Shown here one piece after another: positions 1-7,020 of a stretch of 11,446 nucleotides of DNA. Source of the DNA: Parachlamydiaceae bacterium (GTDB lineage: Bacteria; Chlamydiota; Chlamydiia; Chlamydiales; Parachlamydiaceae); the NCBI GenBank assembly GCA_030679615.1, contig JAUXSJ010000106.1:1-11446 (forward strand), in the 5' to 3' direction. The position numbers and the translations under genes were made by a program. A model generated the notes under the pieces. It was not told the origin of the DNA, did not search any database, and worked only from the letters and a program-made list of their open reading frames with translations. Every line of letters starts with the position of its first letter. The first letter of the stretch is position 1.

Positions 1-1
1 A

Positions 2-130
2 GGATTCGGTTCTGTTCAACAAATTGGACAAGCTCTTTATATTGATTTCTTTTTTCCATTTGAGGCTGTCATTTTACTGTTTTTAATTGCCGTTGTAGGT
101 TCAATTTACATCGCAAAGAAGGTAAATTAA
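2..130 (+). CDS. nuoJ: NADH-quinone oxidoreductase subunit J, C-terminal end (partial)
   Basis: Only the last 42 codons are in the window; the frame is open from base 2 to a TAA at 128-130. The peptide shows the typical NuoJ ending: a short IGQALY stretch, an FPFEAV segment, then a hydrophobic helix ending in IAKKVN. In the family, the motif 'PFE' precedes the last transmembrane helix, and NuoJ lies in the inner membrane next to NuoK in the proton-conducting axis of complex I. The stop overlaps the nuoK start by one base (TAATG), which implies translational coupling. The identification rests on this short segment together with nuoK, L, M and N directly downstream; position in the operon makes it safe. 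The N-terminal three quarters cannot be judged. Confidence 0.88.
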   Translation, partial: GFGSVQQIGQALYIDFFFPFEAVILLFLIAVVGSIYIAKKVN

Positions 131-429
131 TGGATATATCCGTCATGTTATTAGTCGGTCTTGCCATGTTTGGGATTGGAATGTTAGGACTCATATTCAA
201 AAGAAATATTCTTGTCTTTTTTCTATCGATCGAATTAATGCTTAACTCAGCAAATCTTTTATTTGTATCTTTTGCCAATCATTGGGGTAATCAAACAGGT
301 CTAATTTGGGTTTTTTTCGTTCTCGTCGTTGCTGCTGTTGAAGCCGCTATTGGATTAGCAATTATGATCAACGCTTTTCGATCTAAACAAACTGTTGATG
401 TTGATCAGTATAATGAAATGAGGGGATAG
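130..429 (+). CDS. nuoK: NADH-quinone oxidoreductase subunit K
   Basis: A 99-residue membrane protein of the usual NuoK length (about 100) with three transmembrane helices, homologous to mitochondrial ND4L. The two membrane-embedded glutamates needed for proton transfer in the E. coli protein are present: E35 in the SIELMLNSAN motif of helix 2 and E71 in the AAVEAAIGLA motif of helix 3. NuoK links the quinone-binding part of complex I to the antiporter-like subunits. The start at 130 is supported by an AAGAAGG ribosome-binding site at about 116-122 and by the one-base overlap with the nuoJ stop. The nuoL start follows the stop after one base. Nothing unusual was seen. Confidence 0.97.
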   Translation: MDISVMLLVGLAMFGIGMLGLIFKRNILVFFLSIELMLNSANLLFVSFANHWGNQTGLIWVFFVLVVAAVEAAIGLAIMINAFRSKQTVDVDQYNEMRG

Positions 430-430
430 A

Positions 431-2317
431 ATGGAAACATTAGTTTATATTGGTCTTTTCACTCCTCTTGTGAGCTTTTTGATCTTGATGTTTTCAGCTA
501 TGAACATCACTCGTTTTTGGACAAAATTAATTGGATGCTCATCGATTCTTATTTCTTTAATTTGTTTTACCTCTATTTTATGGCTATTTTCATATCATCA
601 AATGCCAGACCAAAATTTCATTCTGTTTAATTGGATTCCGATTGAGGGCATTGATGCAAAATTCCATTTACATATCGATTCTTTAGCTATTTTAATGACT
701 TTGATTATTACAGGCGTGGGCTTTTTGATTCATGTCTATTCCATTGGATACATGGAGCATGATGAAGACATTCCTCGTTATTTTGCGTGCATGAATTTTT
801 TCGTATTTTCCATGTTGCTTTTAGTGTTAGCTGGACATCTACTTCTTTTATTTGTTGGTTGGGAGGGAGTTGGATTGGCCTCTTATTTATTGATTGGATT
901 TTGGTATGAACGCCCTACTGCAGCTCAAGCTGCAACTAAAGCTTTTGTGATGAATCGAATAGGTGATTTAGGATTCTTGATGGGCCTTTTACTCACTTTT
1001 CATTTATTTGGAACAGGGGATATTGAAGAAATTAATTTAAAAGCAGGTTCTCTTTTTACTACTGGGGTTCCGATATTGAGTTTAATGACTCTTCTTTATT
1101 TTGTGGGTGCCACAGGTAAATCTGCACAGATTCCTTTACATACATGGTTGCCAGATGCTATGGAAGGTCCGACGCCAGTTTCTGCTTTGATTCATGCCGC
1201 AACAATGGTAACAGCAGGCGTTTATTTAATTGTTCGTATGCATCCTGTTTTTTTACTAACTCCAGAAACATTGAAAATCATAGGAATTATTGGAGCTGTG
1301 ACATCTTTATTTGCGTCACTTTGGGCATTAGGTCAAACAGATTTAAAAAAAGTTTTAGCCAATTCAACAGTGAGTCAATTAGGATTAATGTTTGTCGCAT
1401 GTGGAGCAGGCGCCTTTTATTCTGCCATGTTTCATTTAACAACCCATGCTTTTATGAAATCACTCTTGTTTCTTTCTGCTGGAAATGTCGTGCATCGTTT
1501 GGACGGTTCTACAGATATGCAAAAAATGGGAGGTCTTCGTAATAAAATGCCTTTCACGAACTGGGTATTTTTAATTGGAGTTCTTGCGATGTCGGGTATT
1601 CCTCCTCTAGCTGCTTTTTTTAGTAAAGATATGATCTTAGAACAAGAGTACATGGCAGGTTTTGAGAGTTTATTTTATTTAAGTTTAGGAGCATCTATTT
1701 TAACAGGTGTCTATTTAATACGTGCCTACTGTATCACATTTTTAGGTGATTCAAGAATGGATAAAGATGCTTATGCTTATTTAAGAGAGGCACCTAAAAT
1801 CATGGTTTATCCATTACTTGTCCTTTCATTTCTTTCTGTTTTTGGTGGAGGATTAGGTTTTTCATTCCATAAAGTCCCAGTTTTAGCTGCGTTTCTTCAA
1901 GAAATTGGATTAAACCCTTATGAAAAAAAGTTAAGTACAGATTTTATTTTATCTTATGAAACGTTACTTGCAATAGGAGGAGCCATTTTAGGTGTCGCAA
2001 TTTCTTTCATTATCTACTCGAGGCACTACCTACAGTTAGGACCCACTTTGCAAGGACTAAAAAATTCTTTTTATTTTGATGAATTATACAATCGTCTTTT
2101 TGTTTCACCTCTTAAAATCTTGTCTAAATGGATCGTTCAAATTTTTGAGCCCAAAATTTTTAATGGTATGATCGATGGAGTACTAATAGGGATTAATAAA
2201 ATAGCCATATTTTTTCAAAGATTACAGAGTGGTCAAATTCGCTCTTACATATCTTGGATGGCCATGGGTTTAGTATTTTTATTAGGATTTTATATTTATT
2301 TTACAAAAGGGTTTTAA
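431..2317 (+). CDS. nuoL: NADH-quinone oxidoreductase subunit L (distal proton-pumping subunit)
   Basis: A 628-residue polytopic inner-membrane protein, the ND5 homologue and the most distal antiporter-like subunit of complex I. Residues known to matter in E. coli NuoL are all visible: E145 in FVGWEGVGLASYLL, K230 in ATGKSAQIPLHTWLPDA, the GPTPVSALIHAATMV segment (about 246-260), K343 in THAFMKSLLF and K399 in FFSKDMILE. The C-terminal 150 residues hold the stretch expected to form the long lateral helix plus a last transmembrane helix (FLLGFYIYF), which in the family braces subunits M and N. Length is normal for the family. An AGGGG site at 421-425 lies 5 bases before the ATG, inside the end of nuoK. 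A 31-base gap precedes nuoM. All hallmark residues are intact, so a working proton channel is expected. Confidence 0.98.
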   Translation: METLVYIGLFTPLVSFLILMFSAMNITRFWTKLIGCSSILISLICFTSILWLFSYHQMPDQNFILFNWIPIEGIDAKFHLHIDSLAILMTLIITGVGFLIHVYSIGYMEHDEDIPRYFACMNFFVFSMLLLVLAGHLLLLFVGWEGVGLASYLLIGFWYERPTAAQAATKAFVMNRIGDLGFLMGLLLTFHLFGTGDIEEINLKAGSLFTTGVPILSLMTLLYFVGATGKSAQIPLHTWLPDAMEGPTPVSALIHAATMVTAGVYLIVRMHPVFLLTPETLKIIGIIGAVTSLFASLWALGQTDLKKVLANSTVSQLGLMFVACGAGAFYSAMFHLTTHAFMKSLLFLSAGNVVHRLDGSTDMQKMGGLRNKMPFTNWVFLIGVLAMSGIPPLAAFFSKDMILEQEYMAGFESLFYLSLGASILTGVYLIRAYCITFLGDSRMDKDAYAYLREAPKIMVYPLLVLSFLSVFGGGLGFSFHKVPVLAAFLQEIGLNPYEKKLSTDFILSYETLLAIGGAILGVAISFIIYSRHYLQLGPTLQGLKNSFYFDELYNRLFVSPLKILSKWIVQIFEPKIFNGMIDGVLIGINKIAIFFQRLQSGQIRSYISWMAMGLVFLLGFYIYFTKGF

Positions 2318-2348
2318 AGATGAATATTAAATCTTATAAGAGGAATCA

Positions 2349-3860
2349 ATGCCTAGTTTGATCTGGTTATTTTTAATCCCAATATTAGCATCTATCATTG
2401 CATTGTTGTCTGGCTTTTTTACCAAATCGTTTCAAAAATACTCAGCTATTTGCATGAGTTTAATTCCATTATTAATGCTGCTTTATGGTCGATTAGATTG
2501 GATTGGGACAGAAATTAAATATGAATGGTTACCTAATGTCGTTGTGGAGTTTTATTTAGCAATTGATTCGACTTCTCTTTTATTTTTATTTCTTGTTTCA
2601 GTTGTAGTGCCAATTACGTTATTTTCAGTACCTGCACACTCATTATCTTATTCAAATGTTTTTTTTGGATTGGTTCTTCTGTTACAAGGTCTTCTTAACG
2701 GATTTTTCACAGCACGTGATCTTGCTCTCTTTACTTTTTTTTGGGAAGCGATGCTGATACCTTTATATTTTATCATTATCCTTTGGGGTGATAGTGAAAA
2801 AAGAAGAGTGGCGTTAAAATTTATCGTTTACATGATTGCAGGCGGTGCTTTAATGATCGCAGCCGTCTTATCTCTTTATATTAACTCAAGTATATTGGAA
2901 GGGGAAGGAACGTTTAATCTTAATGAATTAGTGAATGCTGCTCAACGAACACCTTATGCATCATGGGTTTTTGGGGTTTTTATGTTGGCATTTGCGGTTA
3001 AAACACCCCTGTTTCCTTTTCATGCTTGGTTGCCGGATGTTTATTATTCTTCTTCAACTGCTGGAACGATATTACTTTCGGCTTTGTTATCCAAAGCAGG
3101 AATTTATGGTATTATACGCATAGGAATGGGTTTGTTTCCTACTTTACTTCAAGAATGGAGTCCATTTTTACTTGGCTTAGCACTTACAGGTGTTTTGTAT
3201 GGTGGACTTGCAGCATGGAGTCAAAAAGATTATAAACGTTTGATTGCATATTCCAGTTTTTCTCATGTGAATGTGATTTTAGCTGGATTATTTGTTTGGA
3301 ATGATGTTGCTCATTCAGGTGCTATTTTACAATCCATTAATCATGGTTTAACAATTACCGCACTTTTTTTATTAGCCTCTTGGTTAGCTCAAAGAATAGA
3401 AACAACGCAAATAGGATCTTTTCATGGAATGGCAAAGTATTTACCAAGATTATGCTGGATAACGTTATTTTTTGTCCTTGCTTCCATCGCATTACCCGGA
3501 ACAAATAATTTTGTCGGTGAGCTTTTAATTTTATTTGGGGTCTTTCAAGTTGCACCGTGGATAGCATTTATTCTTGCTTTAACATTGATTTTATCGGCCG
3601 TTTATATGTTGCGATGGATGCAAAATATGTACTTTGAAACACCTATAGAGATTCATAAAAAAATGGTTGATATTAGATTAAAAGAGATCTTAAATATTTT
3701 CCCGCTTGCCATTCTGATTTTATGGATTGGTATTTATCCATCTCCGTTTTTAAACCAAACAAAATTGACGTTTAAAGATCATGACCAACTAGCTTTGAAT
3801 GAAACACAAGCAGATTTAAACTCTTCAACTATTCTTCTGAGGCAGCCAAATGAACATTGA
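2349..3860 (+). CDS. nuoM: NADH-quinone oxidoreductase subunit M (proton-pumping subunit)
   Basis: A 503-residue ND4-family antiporter-like subunit, about 14 transmembrane helices, of normal length. The key charged residues of E. coli NuoM have clear counterparts: E133 (TFFWEAMLIPLYF), K218 (AVKTPLFPFHAWLPD), K249 (ALLSKAGIYG) and E391 (NNFVGELLILFG). The ion path therefore looks complete. The loop right after LPD is unusual: residues 231-238 read VYYSSSTA where E. coli NuoM has AHSQAPTA, so a histidine and a proline are missing (see findings). The start is supported by an AAGAGG site at 2338-2343, 5 bases before the ATG. The stop TGA overlaps the nuoN start by 11 bases. The last 35 residues are polar and probably extend out of the membrane. 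Confidence 0.97.
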   Translation: MPSLIWLFLIPILASIIALLSGFFTKSFQKYSAICMSLIPLLMLLYGRLDWIGTEIKYEWLPNVVVEFYLAIDSTSLLFLFLVSVVVPITLFSVPAHSLSYSNVFFGLVLLLQGLLNGFFTARDLALFTFFWEAMLIPLYFIIILWGDSEKRRVALKFIVYMIAGGALMIAAVLSLYINSSILEGEGTFNLNELVNAAQRTPYASWVFGVFMLAFAVKTPLFPFHAWLPDVYYSSSTAGTILLSALLSKAGIYGIIRIGMGLFPTLLQEWSPFLLGLALTGVLYGGLAAWSQKDYKRLIAYSSFSHVNVILAGLFVWNDVAHSGAILQSINHGLTITALFLLASWLAQRIETTQIGSFHGMAKYLPRLCWITLFFVLASIALPGTNNFVGELLILFGVFQVAPWIAFILALTLILSAVYMLRWMQNMYFETPIEIHKKMVDIRLKEILNIFPLAILILWIGIYPSPFLNQTKLTFKDHDQLALNETQADLNSSTILLRQPNEH

Positions 3861-5298
3861 TTTAAATTGGATGGATATTGCAGCGATAAGTCCTTTAATG
3901 ATTATATTAGGCGGTGCATTAATAACTCTTTTAATCGAATGCTTTGCCAATCATGCAAAAAAATATTTATCTATTTCTACTTTAATGATTTTATTAATTG
4001 CTATTTTTGCAAGCTTTAAGGCTCCTTTTTCAGAAAATCCGCTTTTAAAAAATTGGTTAAAATTTGATGAATTAGGTCGTTTTTTCACTCTATTTATTTT
4101 ATTGATTGGAAGTGCAGCAATTTTACTATCAATGACTTTTTTTCAACGCTTTGAAGCAACACAGGGTGAATATTATTTTTTCTTACTTTCAGCTATATTT
4201 GGATTGATCTTGATGGTTCTTTCAGCAGATTTTTTAACATTGTTTTTAGGTATTGAGACTCTTTCAATATCGCTTTATCTTTTATGTGGATATATGAAAA
4301 CATGGAAAAAGTCTCATGAATCTGCCATTAAGTATTTTTTAATGGGTTCGATTGCCGCTGCTTTTTTATTGTATGGTGTTGCTTTGATTTATGGCGCTAC
4401 AGGAACGACTCGATTTGATTTATTAATTGAAAAATATCAAGAAAATAATGCTTCAAATTTTTCATTTCTTTTTATGAGTGGAATTTTTTTTGTGACAATG
4501 GCCTTAGCATTTGAAGCTGCCATTTTTCCATTTCAAGTTTGGGCACCTGATGTTTATGAAGGCGCTCCTACTCCAATTACTGCATTTATGGCAGTTGGAA
4601 CTAAAGTAGGCGCATTCGTTGCTTTTATTCGAGTTTTTTTTGAAGCATTACCTGAATTTAGTTATATTTGGAGTCAGGGTGTGGCTTGTTTAGTTTATCC
4701 AACATTAATTTATGCAAATTTTATGGCAATGCAGCAAACTCAATTGAGAAGATTTTTTGCCTATTCAGGAATTTCTCATGCGGGATTTCTTTTGATTGCT
4801 GTGGCTACGGGTACACAAGAAGCTTTAGCAGCTTTATTATTTTATTTAGTTGTTTATGCTCTTTCTACTTTAGGTGCTTTTGCAGTGATTGAAAGCCTTG
4901 ATCAGAATTCTGAAGGTGCTACAATCACGGATTTACAAGGTTTATTTCAACGGTCTCCATTTCAAGGAATCATTCTATCTATTTGCTTATTGACATTGGC
5001 TGGAATACCCCCAACAATTGGTTTTTTTGCAAAATTTTATCTTTTTCAAGCTGCATTTGAAAATCAATTTTATGGATTAGTCATTGTTGGATTATTAACA
5101 ACAATTATATCTGCATATTATTATTTGAGATTGATTGGAATTATTTTTGATAAAAGCACTGAAGAAAACAAAGAACTTAAATTTTCTCCACATTCGTTGA
5201 TTTTGGGAAGTGCAGCTGTGTTAGGTGTGTTAATTTTATCTGTATATCCAGGTCCTTTAATGAATTTTTTTTCAAATGCTATTTTTTCAGATAAATAG
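3850..5298 (+). CDS. nuoN: NADH-quinone oxidoreductase subunit N (proton-pumping subunit)
   Basis: A 482-residue ND2-family antiporter-like membrane subunit of complex I. Family marks: E136 in GIETLSISLY (E133 in E. coli), K161 in SAIKYFLMGS, WAPDVYEGAPTP at 231-242, K252 in VGTKVGAF (K247 in E. coli) and K395 in GFFAKFYLF. One key position deviates: the helix-7 lysine (K217 in E. coli, expected at residue 222) is glutamate in LAFEAAIFPF, and the nearby histidine is Q229 (see findings). The rest of the protein is full length and intact, so this is not a decayed gene. Translation is probably coupled to nuoM: the start lies 11 bases inside it, with a TGAGG site at 3838-3842, 7 bases upstream. 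It is the last nuo gene visible; the IS-related repeat begins 14 bases after its stop. Confidence 0.97.
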   Translation: MNIDLNWMDIAAISPLMIILGGALITLLIECFANHAKKYLSISTLMILLIAIFASFKAPFSENPLLKNWLKFDELGRFFTLFILLIGSAAILLSMTFFQRFEATQGEYYFFLLSAIFGLILMVLSADFLTLFLGIETLSISLYLLCGYMKTWKKSHESAIKYFLMGSIAAAFLLYGVALIYGATGTTRFDLLIEKYQENNASNFSFLFMSGIFFVTMALAFEAAIFPFQVWAPDVYEGAPTPITAFMAVGTKVGAFVAFIRVFFEALPEFSYIWSQGVACLVYPTLIYANFMAMQQTQLRRFFAYSGISHAGFLLIAVATGTQEALAALLFYLVVYALSTLGAFAVIESLDQNSEGATITDLQGLFQRSPFQGIILSICLLTLAGIPPTIGFFAKFYLFQAAFENQFYGLVIVGLLTTIISAYYYLRLIGIIFDKSTEENKELKFSPHSLILGSAAVLGVLILSVYPGPLMNFFSNAIFSDK

Positions 5299-5312
5299 CT
5301 TACCCGAATGTT

Positions 5313-5354
5313 TTGTAGCCCAGACTAAAGTCCAATGGCATTAACTTAAAAAAA
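5313..5354 (+). repeat. Left imperfect inverted repeat of the IS-like element
   Basis: This stretch, read on the + strand, matches the reverse complement of 6811-6851. Over the 36 aligned bases from TTGTAGCC to TAACTTA, 29 are identical by eye, and the similarity continues for a few bases into the A-run. Inside it, GACTAAAGTC forms a small palindrome whose stem changes are matched by compensating changes in the right copy (GGCTTTAGCC in the same orientation). It begins 14 bases after the nuoN stop. It is either the terminal repeat of the insertion sequence or one copy of a dispersed palindromic repeat. Confidence 0.7.
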
Positions 5355-5369
5355 ATATTATATATTTTT
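5351..5369. terminator. AT-only hairpin between convergent nuoN and transposase (weak terminator candidate)
   Basis: The arms AAAAATAT (5351-5358) and ATATTTTT (5362-5369) pair perfectly around a 3-base loop. Seen from the - strand the hairpin is followed by a run of T, so it could end the transposase transcript; seen from the + strand it could end nuoN messages. The stem has no G or C and would be weak, so this is only a candidate. Confidence 0.25.
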
Positions 5370-5384
5370 CTTTGTGCGATTTCT

Positions 5385-6722
5385 TCATCGTAGGTTCATA
5401 TGGTACTTACGATGAGGATGTTCGCGTATTCTTTTAAAATTTCTTCCAGGCCTTATAGGAACGAGATTTTGCATCATTGTACTTTTAATTCTCTTGCAAA
5501 ACTTTTCCATACTAATTTCAGTATTCAATAGGGCTGCAACAAACTCATGTTTTAGTACTTCTCTCGCTATGTTTTTATTTATTGTGTAAGCATATTTTTT
5601 AGACTTCGAGCTCACAGAAATATTTGGATTGAAATTAATTTCTTCTATTGCTTCCAGAGTCAAAAGCGCTTGTGAATTTGCTGCTAAAACAGTTGTATGA
5701 AAGTCTTGTTCAATTGAATTACAAGATTTCCCACTGAAATTTTCTATTTCTAAAGACACCTTAAAAAATTTATAATTTTCTTCTGTTCCCCACCGTTTAA
5801 AATAGAGTTCTTTAAAAATTCTATAAGGATATTTTTCTTTATCTAAAAGAGAACTTATCAATACTTCATTTTCTCCTGTGCTTAAAGTAACAATAGTAAC
5901 TCTTATCGAACTTGTCTGGTTAAAATTTATGTTAGGAAATAATTCTTCTAATTCAGCCCTTGCCGCTCGAGTTGCTCGTTTAAGCGAGATCTGAATTATT
6001 GTATCTCTTTTACCAGACTTTTCAACCTCGTTGACTTCTTTTAAAAACTGCTTGCTACATCTCATTAAAAAATTAATGCCATTTTCTAATAAATATACAA
6101 TTAGTGCTAAAGAAGGATAACCTCTATCAAAAATAATTAAAAGCTGTTTAAAATCTATTTCGAAAGTCTTAATTGACTCTAAATGTTGAATTGCCAAAAC
6201 TCTTTCGCTTGAAGTATACGGTGCTAGATTTGCATCCCAAGTAATACCATTGGCAACATCGTAAAGAGAAGAAATTCGACCTATGGGAACTTTCGATCCC
6301 GTTTGATTACTTGCACAACCATATTTGTTAAGAATTTCCGGAGAATCAATAGGGAGTTCGATTGTTGAACCATCAACAGCCATTGTGATTAATCCATGGA
6401 ACTTTTTAAAAGTGTTGTCGTTATAAAATTCTTTAATCAAAACATGGTTCATTTCGATAAAGGCTTTTGGTGATAACTTTGCACGAGCTTTTGTTACTGC
6501 TGCCCGAGAAAATGTTCCAGGGAGCCCACAATTTTTACAGAAAGCAATTTGTTCTTTTGGTATGCTTTTTTTAAGCAGATTTAAAATGAAAGAAAATAAA
6601 ATTGGAAAAGTTAACAAACGACGTCTAAGAAACGCCTTAGGACCAATTTTATTATTATTTATAAACTCTTCAGAATGAAGATAATTTCTCATTTTTTCAA
6701 AGATATAGGATGCTTTTTTCAT
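5385..6722 (-). CDS. IS4-family DDE transposase, apparently intact
   Basis: A 445-residue transposase that cuts and rejoins DNA at the ends of its element. The catalytic triad is visible: D117 in MAVDGSTIELP, D199 in IIFDRGYPSLAL and E314 in the IS4 signature Y-x2-R-x3-E-x6-K (YFKRWGTEENYKFFK, residues 307-321). After the signature comes a segment typical of this group (IENFSGKS, then IEQDFHTTVLAANSQA). The basic N-terminal 100 residues probably bind the element ends. There is no frameshift or internal stop, so the protein could be active. The start ATG (6720-6722) has only a weak GGA as ribosome-binding site, and both lie in a hairpin with the upstream leader (6721-6766), suggesting translational restraint. 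The exact IS name cannot be given from sequence alone. Confidence 0.93.
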   Translation of the reverse strand: MKKASYIFEKMRNYLHSEEFINNNKIGPKAFLRRRLLTFPILFSFILNLLKKSIPKEQIAFCKNCGLPGTFSRAAVTKARAKLSPKAFIEMNHVLIKEFYNDNTFKKFHGLITMAVDGSTIELPIDSPEILNKYGCASNQTGSKVPIGRISSLYDVANGITWDANLAPYTSSERVLAIQHLESIKTFEIDFKQLLIIFDRGYPSLALIVYLLENGINFLMRCSKQFLKEVNEVEKSGKRDTIIQISLKRATRAARAELEELFPNINFNQTSSIRVTIVTLSTGENEVLISSLLDKEKYPYRIFKELYFKRWGTEENYKFFKVSLEIENFSGKSCNSIEQDFHTTVLAANSQALLTLEAIEEINFNPNISVSSKSKKYAYTINKNIAREVLKHEFVAALLNTEISMEKFCKRIKSTMMQNLVPIRPGRNFKRIREHPHRKYHMNLR

Positions 6723-6766
6723 GATATTCCATTTGTGTTAGTTTGCAAGACAACACGGAATATCAT
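6721..6766 (-). promoter_or_regulatory. Hairpin over the transposase start codon
   Basis: ATGATATTCC (6721-6730) and GGAATATCAT (6757-6766) are perfect 10-base inverted copies. The stem continues with GTGTT (6735-6739) and AACAC (6752-6756) after a 4-base bulge, leaving a loop of about 12 bases. In the transposase message the stem would hide the GGA that could serve as ribosome-binding site and the A and U of the start codon. Start-site hairpins that limit transposase translation, especially on messages entering from outside, are known in other IS families; a role here is inferred. Confidence 0.5.
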
Positions 6767-6810
6767 GAAATTTTATTTATATCTATAAAATATTAAAAAT
6801 CAGTCGCTTA

Positions 6811-6851
6811 TTTCTTAAGTTAACACCATTGGGCTAAAGCCTAGGCTACAA
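6811..6851 (-). repeat. Right imperfect inverted repeat of the IS-like element
   Basis: This is the inverted partner of 5313-5354 (29 of 36 aligned bases identical by eye). On the + strand it reads from TTTCTTAAGTTAAC to CTAGGCTACAA and contains the small palindromes GGCTAAAGCC and AGCCTAGGCT. An 11-base part (TTTCTTAAGTT) recurs in the same direction at 6867-6877, 56 bases further on. Together with the left copy it marks the probable border of the insertion sequence. Confidence 0.7.
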
Positions 6852-6866
6852 TCATTTATACATAAT

Positions 6867-6892
6867 TTTCTTAAGTTGATGCCTCATGCCCC
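6867..6892 (+). repeat. Degenerate direct copy of the right repeat's outer motif
   Basis: TTTCTTAAGTT is shared exactly with 6811-6821, and the next bases (GATGCC against AACACC) are partly alike. It stands just before the GC-richer open frame at 6886-7020. It may be a fragment of the same dispersed repeat, or a chance match in AT-rich DNA. Confidence 0.3.
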
Positions 6893-7020
6893 AACGGCTC
6901 CAAGTTCCAAATCATATACCTGATTCAAAAGTTTCAGAACTGACTGAGCGATTACCTTTAATTTTAAGCGTCGGCGGTTTTAGAGACGTACTTCGACAGA
7001 ATTTTATTCATTTCCTTTAA
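6886..7020 (+). pseudogene. 44-codon open frame in a GC-rich patch, probable gene remnant
   Basis: An ATG at 6886 opens a 44-residue frame that ends in TAA at 7018-7020. The peptide has a balanced, protein-like composition: it begins MPQRLQVPNHIPDSK, continues SELTERLPLILSVGG and FRDVLRQN, and ends IHFL. By hand count the patch 6876-6998 is about 44 percent GC, against roughly 20-23 percent in samples of the neighbouring gene, so it has a different origin. Composition drops near 7000, where the frame enters the sequence antisense to the next gene, so the original reading frame was probably longer and is cut there. No ribosome-binding site is visible. The family was not recognised; a small start fragment of another mobile-element or repeat-family gene is the best guess. 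It overlaps the 3' end of the 283-residue gene antisense by 57 bases. Confidence 0.4.

Larger units (their letters stand above)
5313..6851 (-). mobile_element. IS4-family insertion sequence-like element (about 1.54 kb)
   Basis: The unit consists of one intact DDE transposase gene flanked by imperfect inverted repeats of about 40 bases (5313-5354 and 6811-6851). The total length of about 1.5 kb suits the IS4 family. No target-site duplication was found next to the outer ends, so the exact borders are uncertain. The true ends could lie further in, with the repeats belonging to an older dispersed element into which the IS inserted. The transposase reads toward nuoN, that is, against the nuo operon. 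Confidence 0.65.

Noticed and set aside
69..278. Open frame on the - strand across nuoJ/nuoK
   Set aside because: It lies antisense to well-identified nuo genes and has no family features; a shadow frame.
1144..1653. Open frames on both strands inside nuoL
   Set aside because: NuoL is unambiguous here with all functional residues in its own frame; these are shadows.
2320..2361. Short ATG-led frame in the gap between nuoL and nuoM
   Set aside because: Only about a dozen codons, it runs into nuoM out of frame, and the ribosome-binding site serves nuoM.
3355..3567. Open frame antisense to nuoM
   Set aside because: No recognisable protein features; nuoM is clearly coding on the other strand.
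6882..6994. Open - strand frames through the GC-rich patch (for example one ending LELGAVGA)
   Set aside because: They have no start codon in the patch and are antisense to the + strand frame, which starts with ATG and looks more protein-like. I could not fully exclude them.
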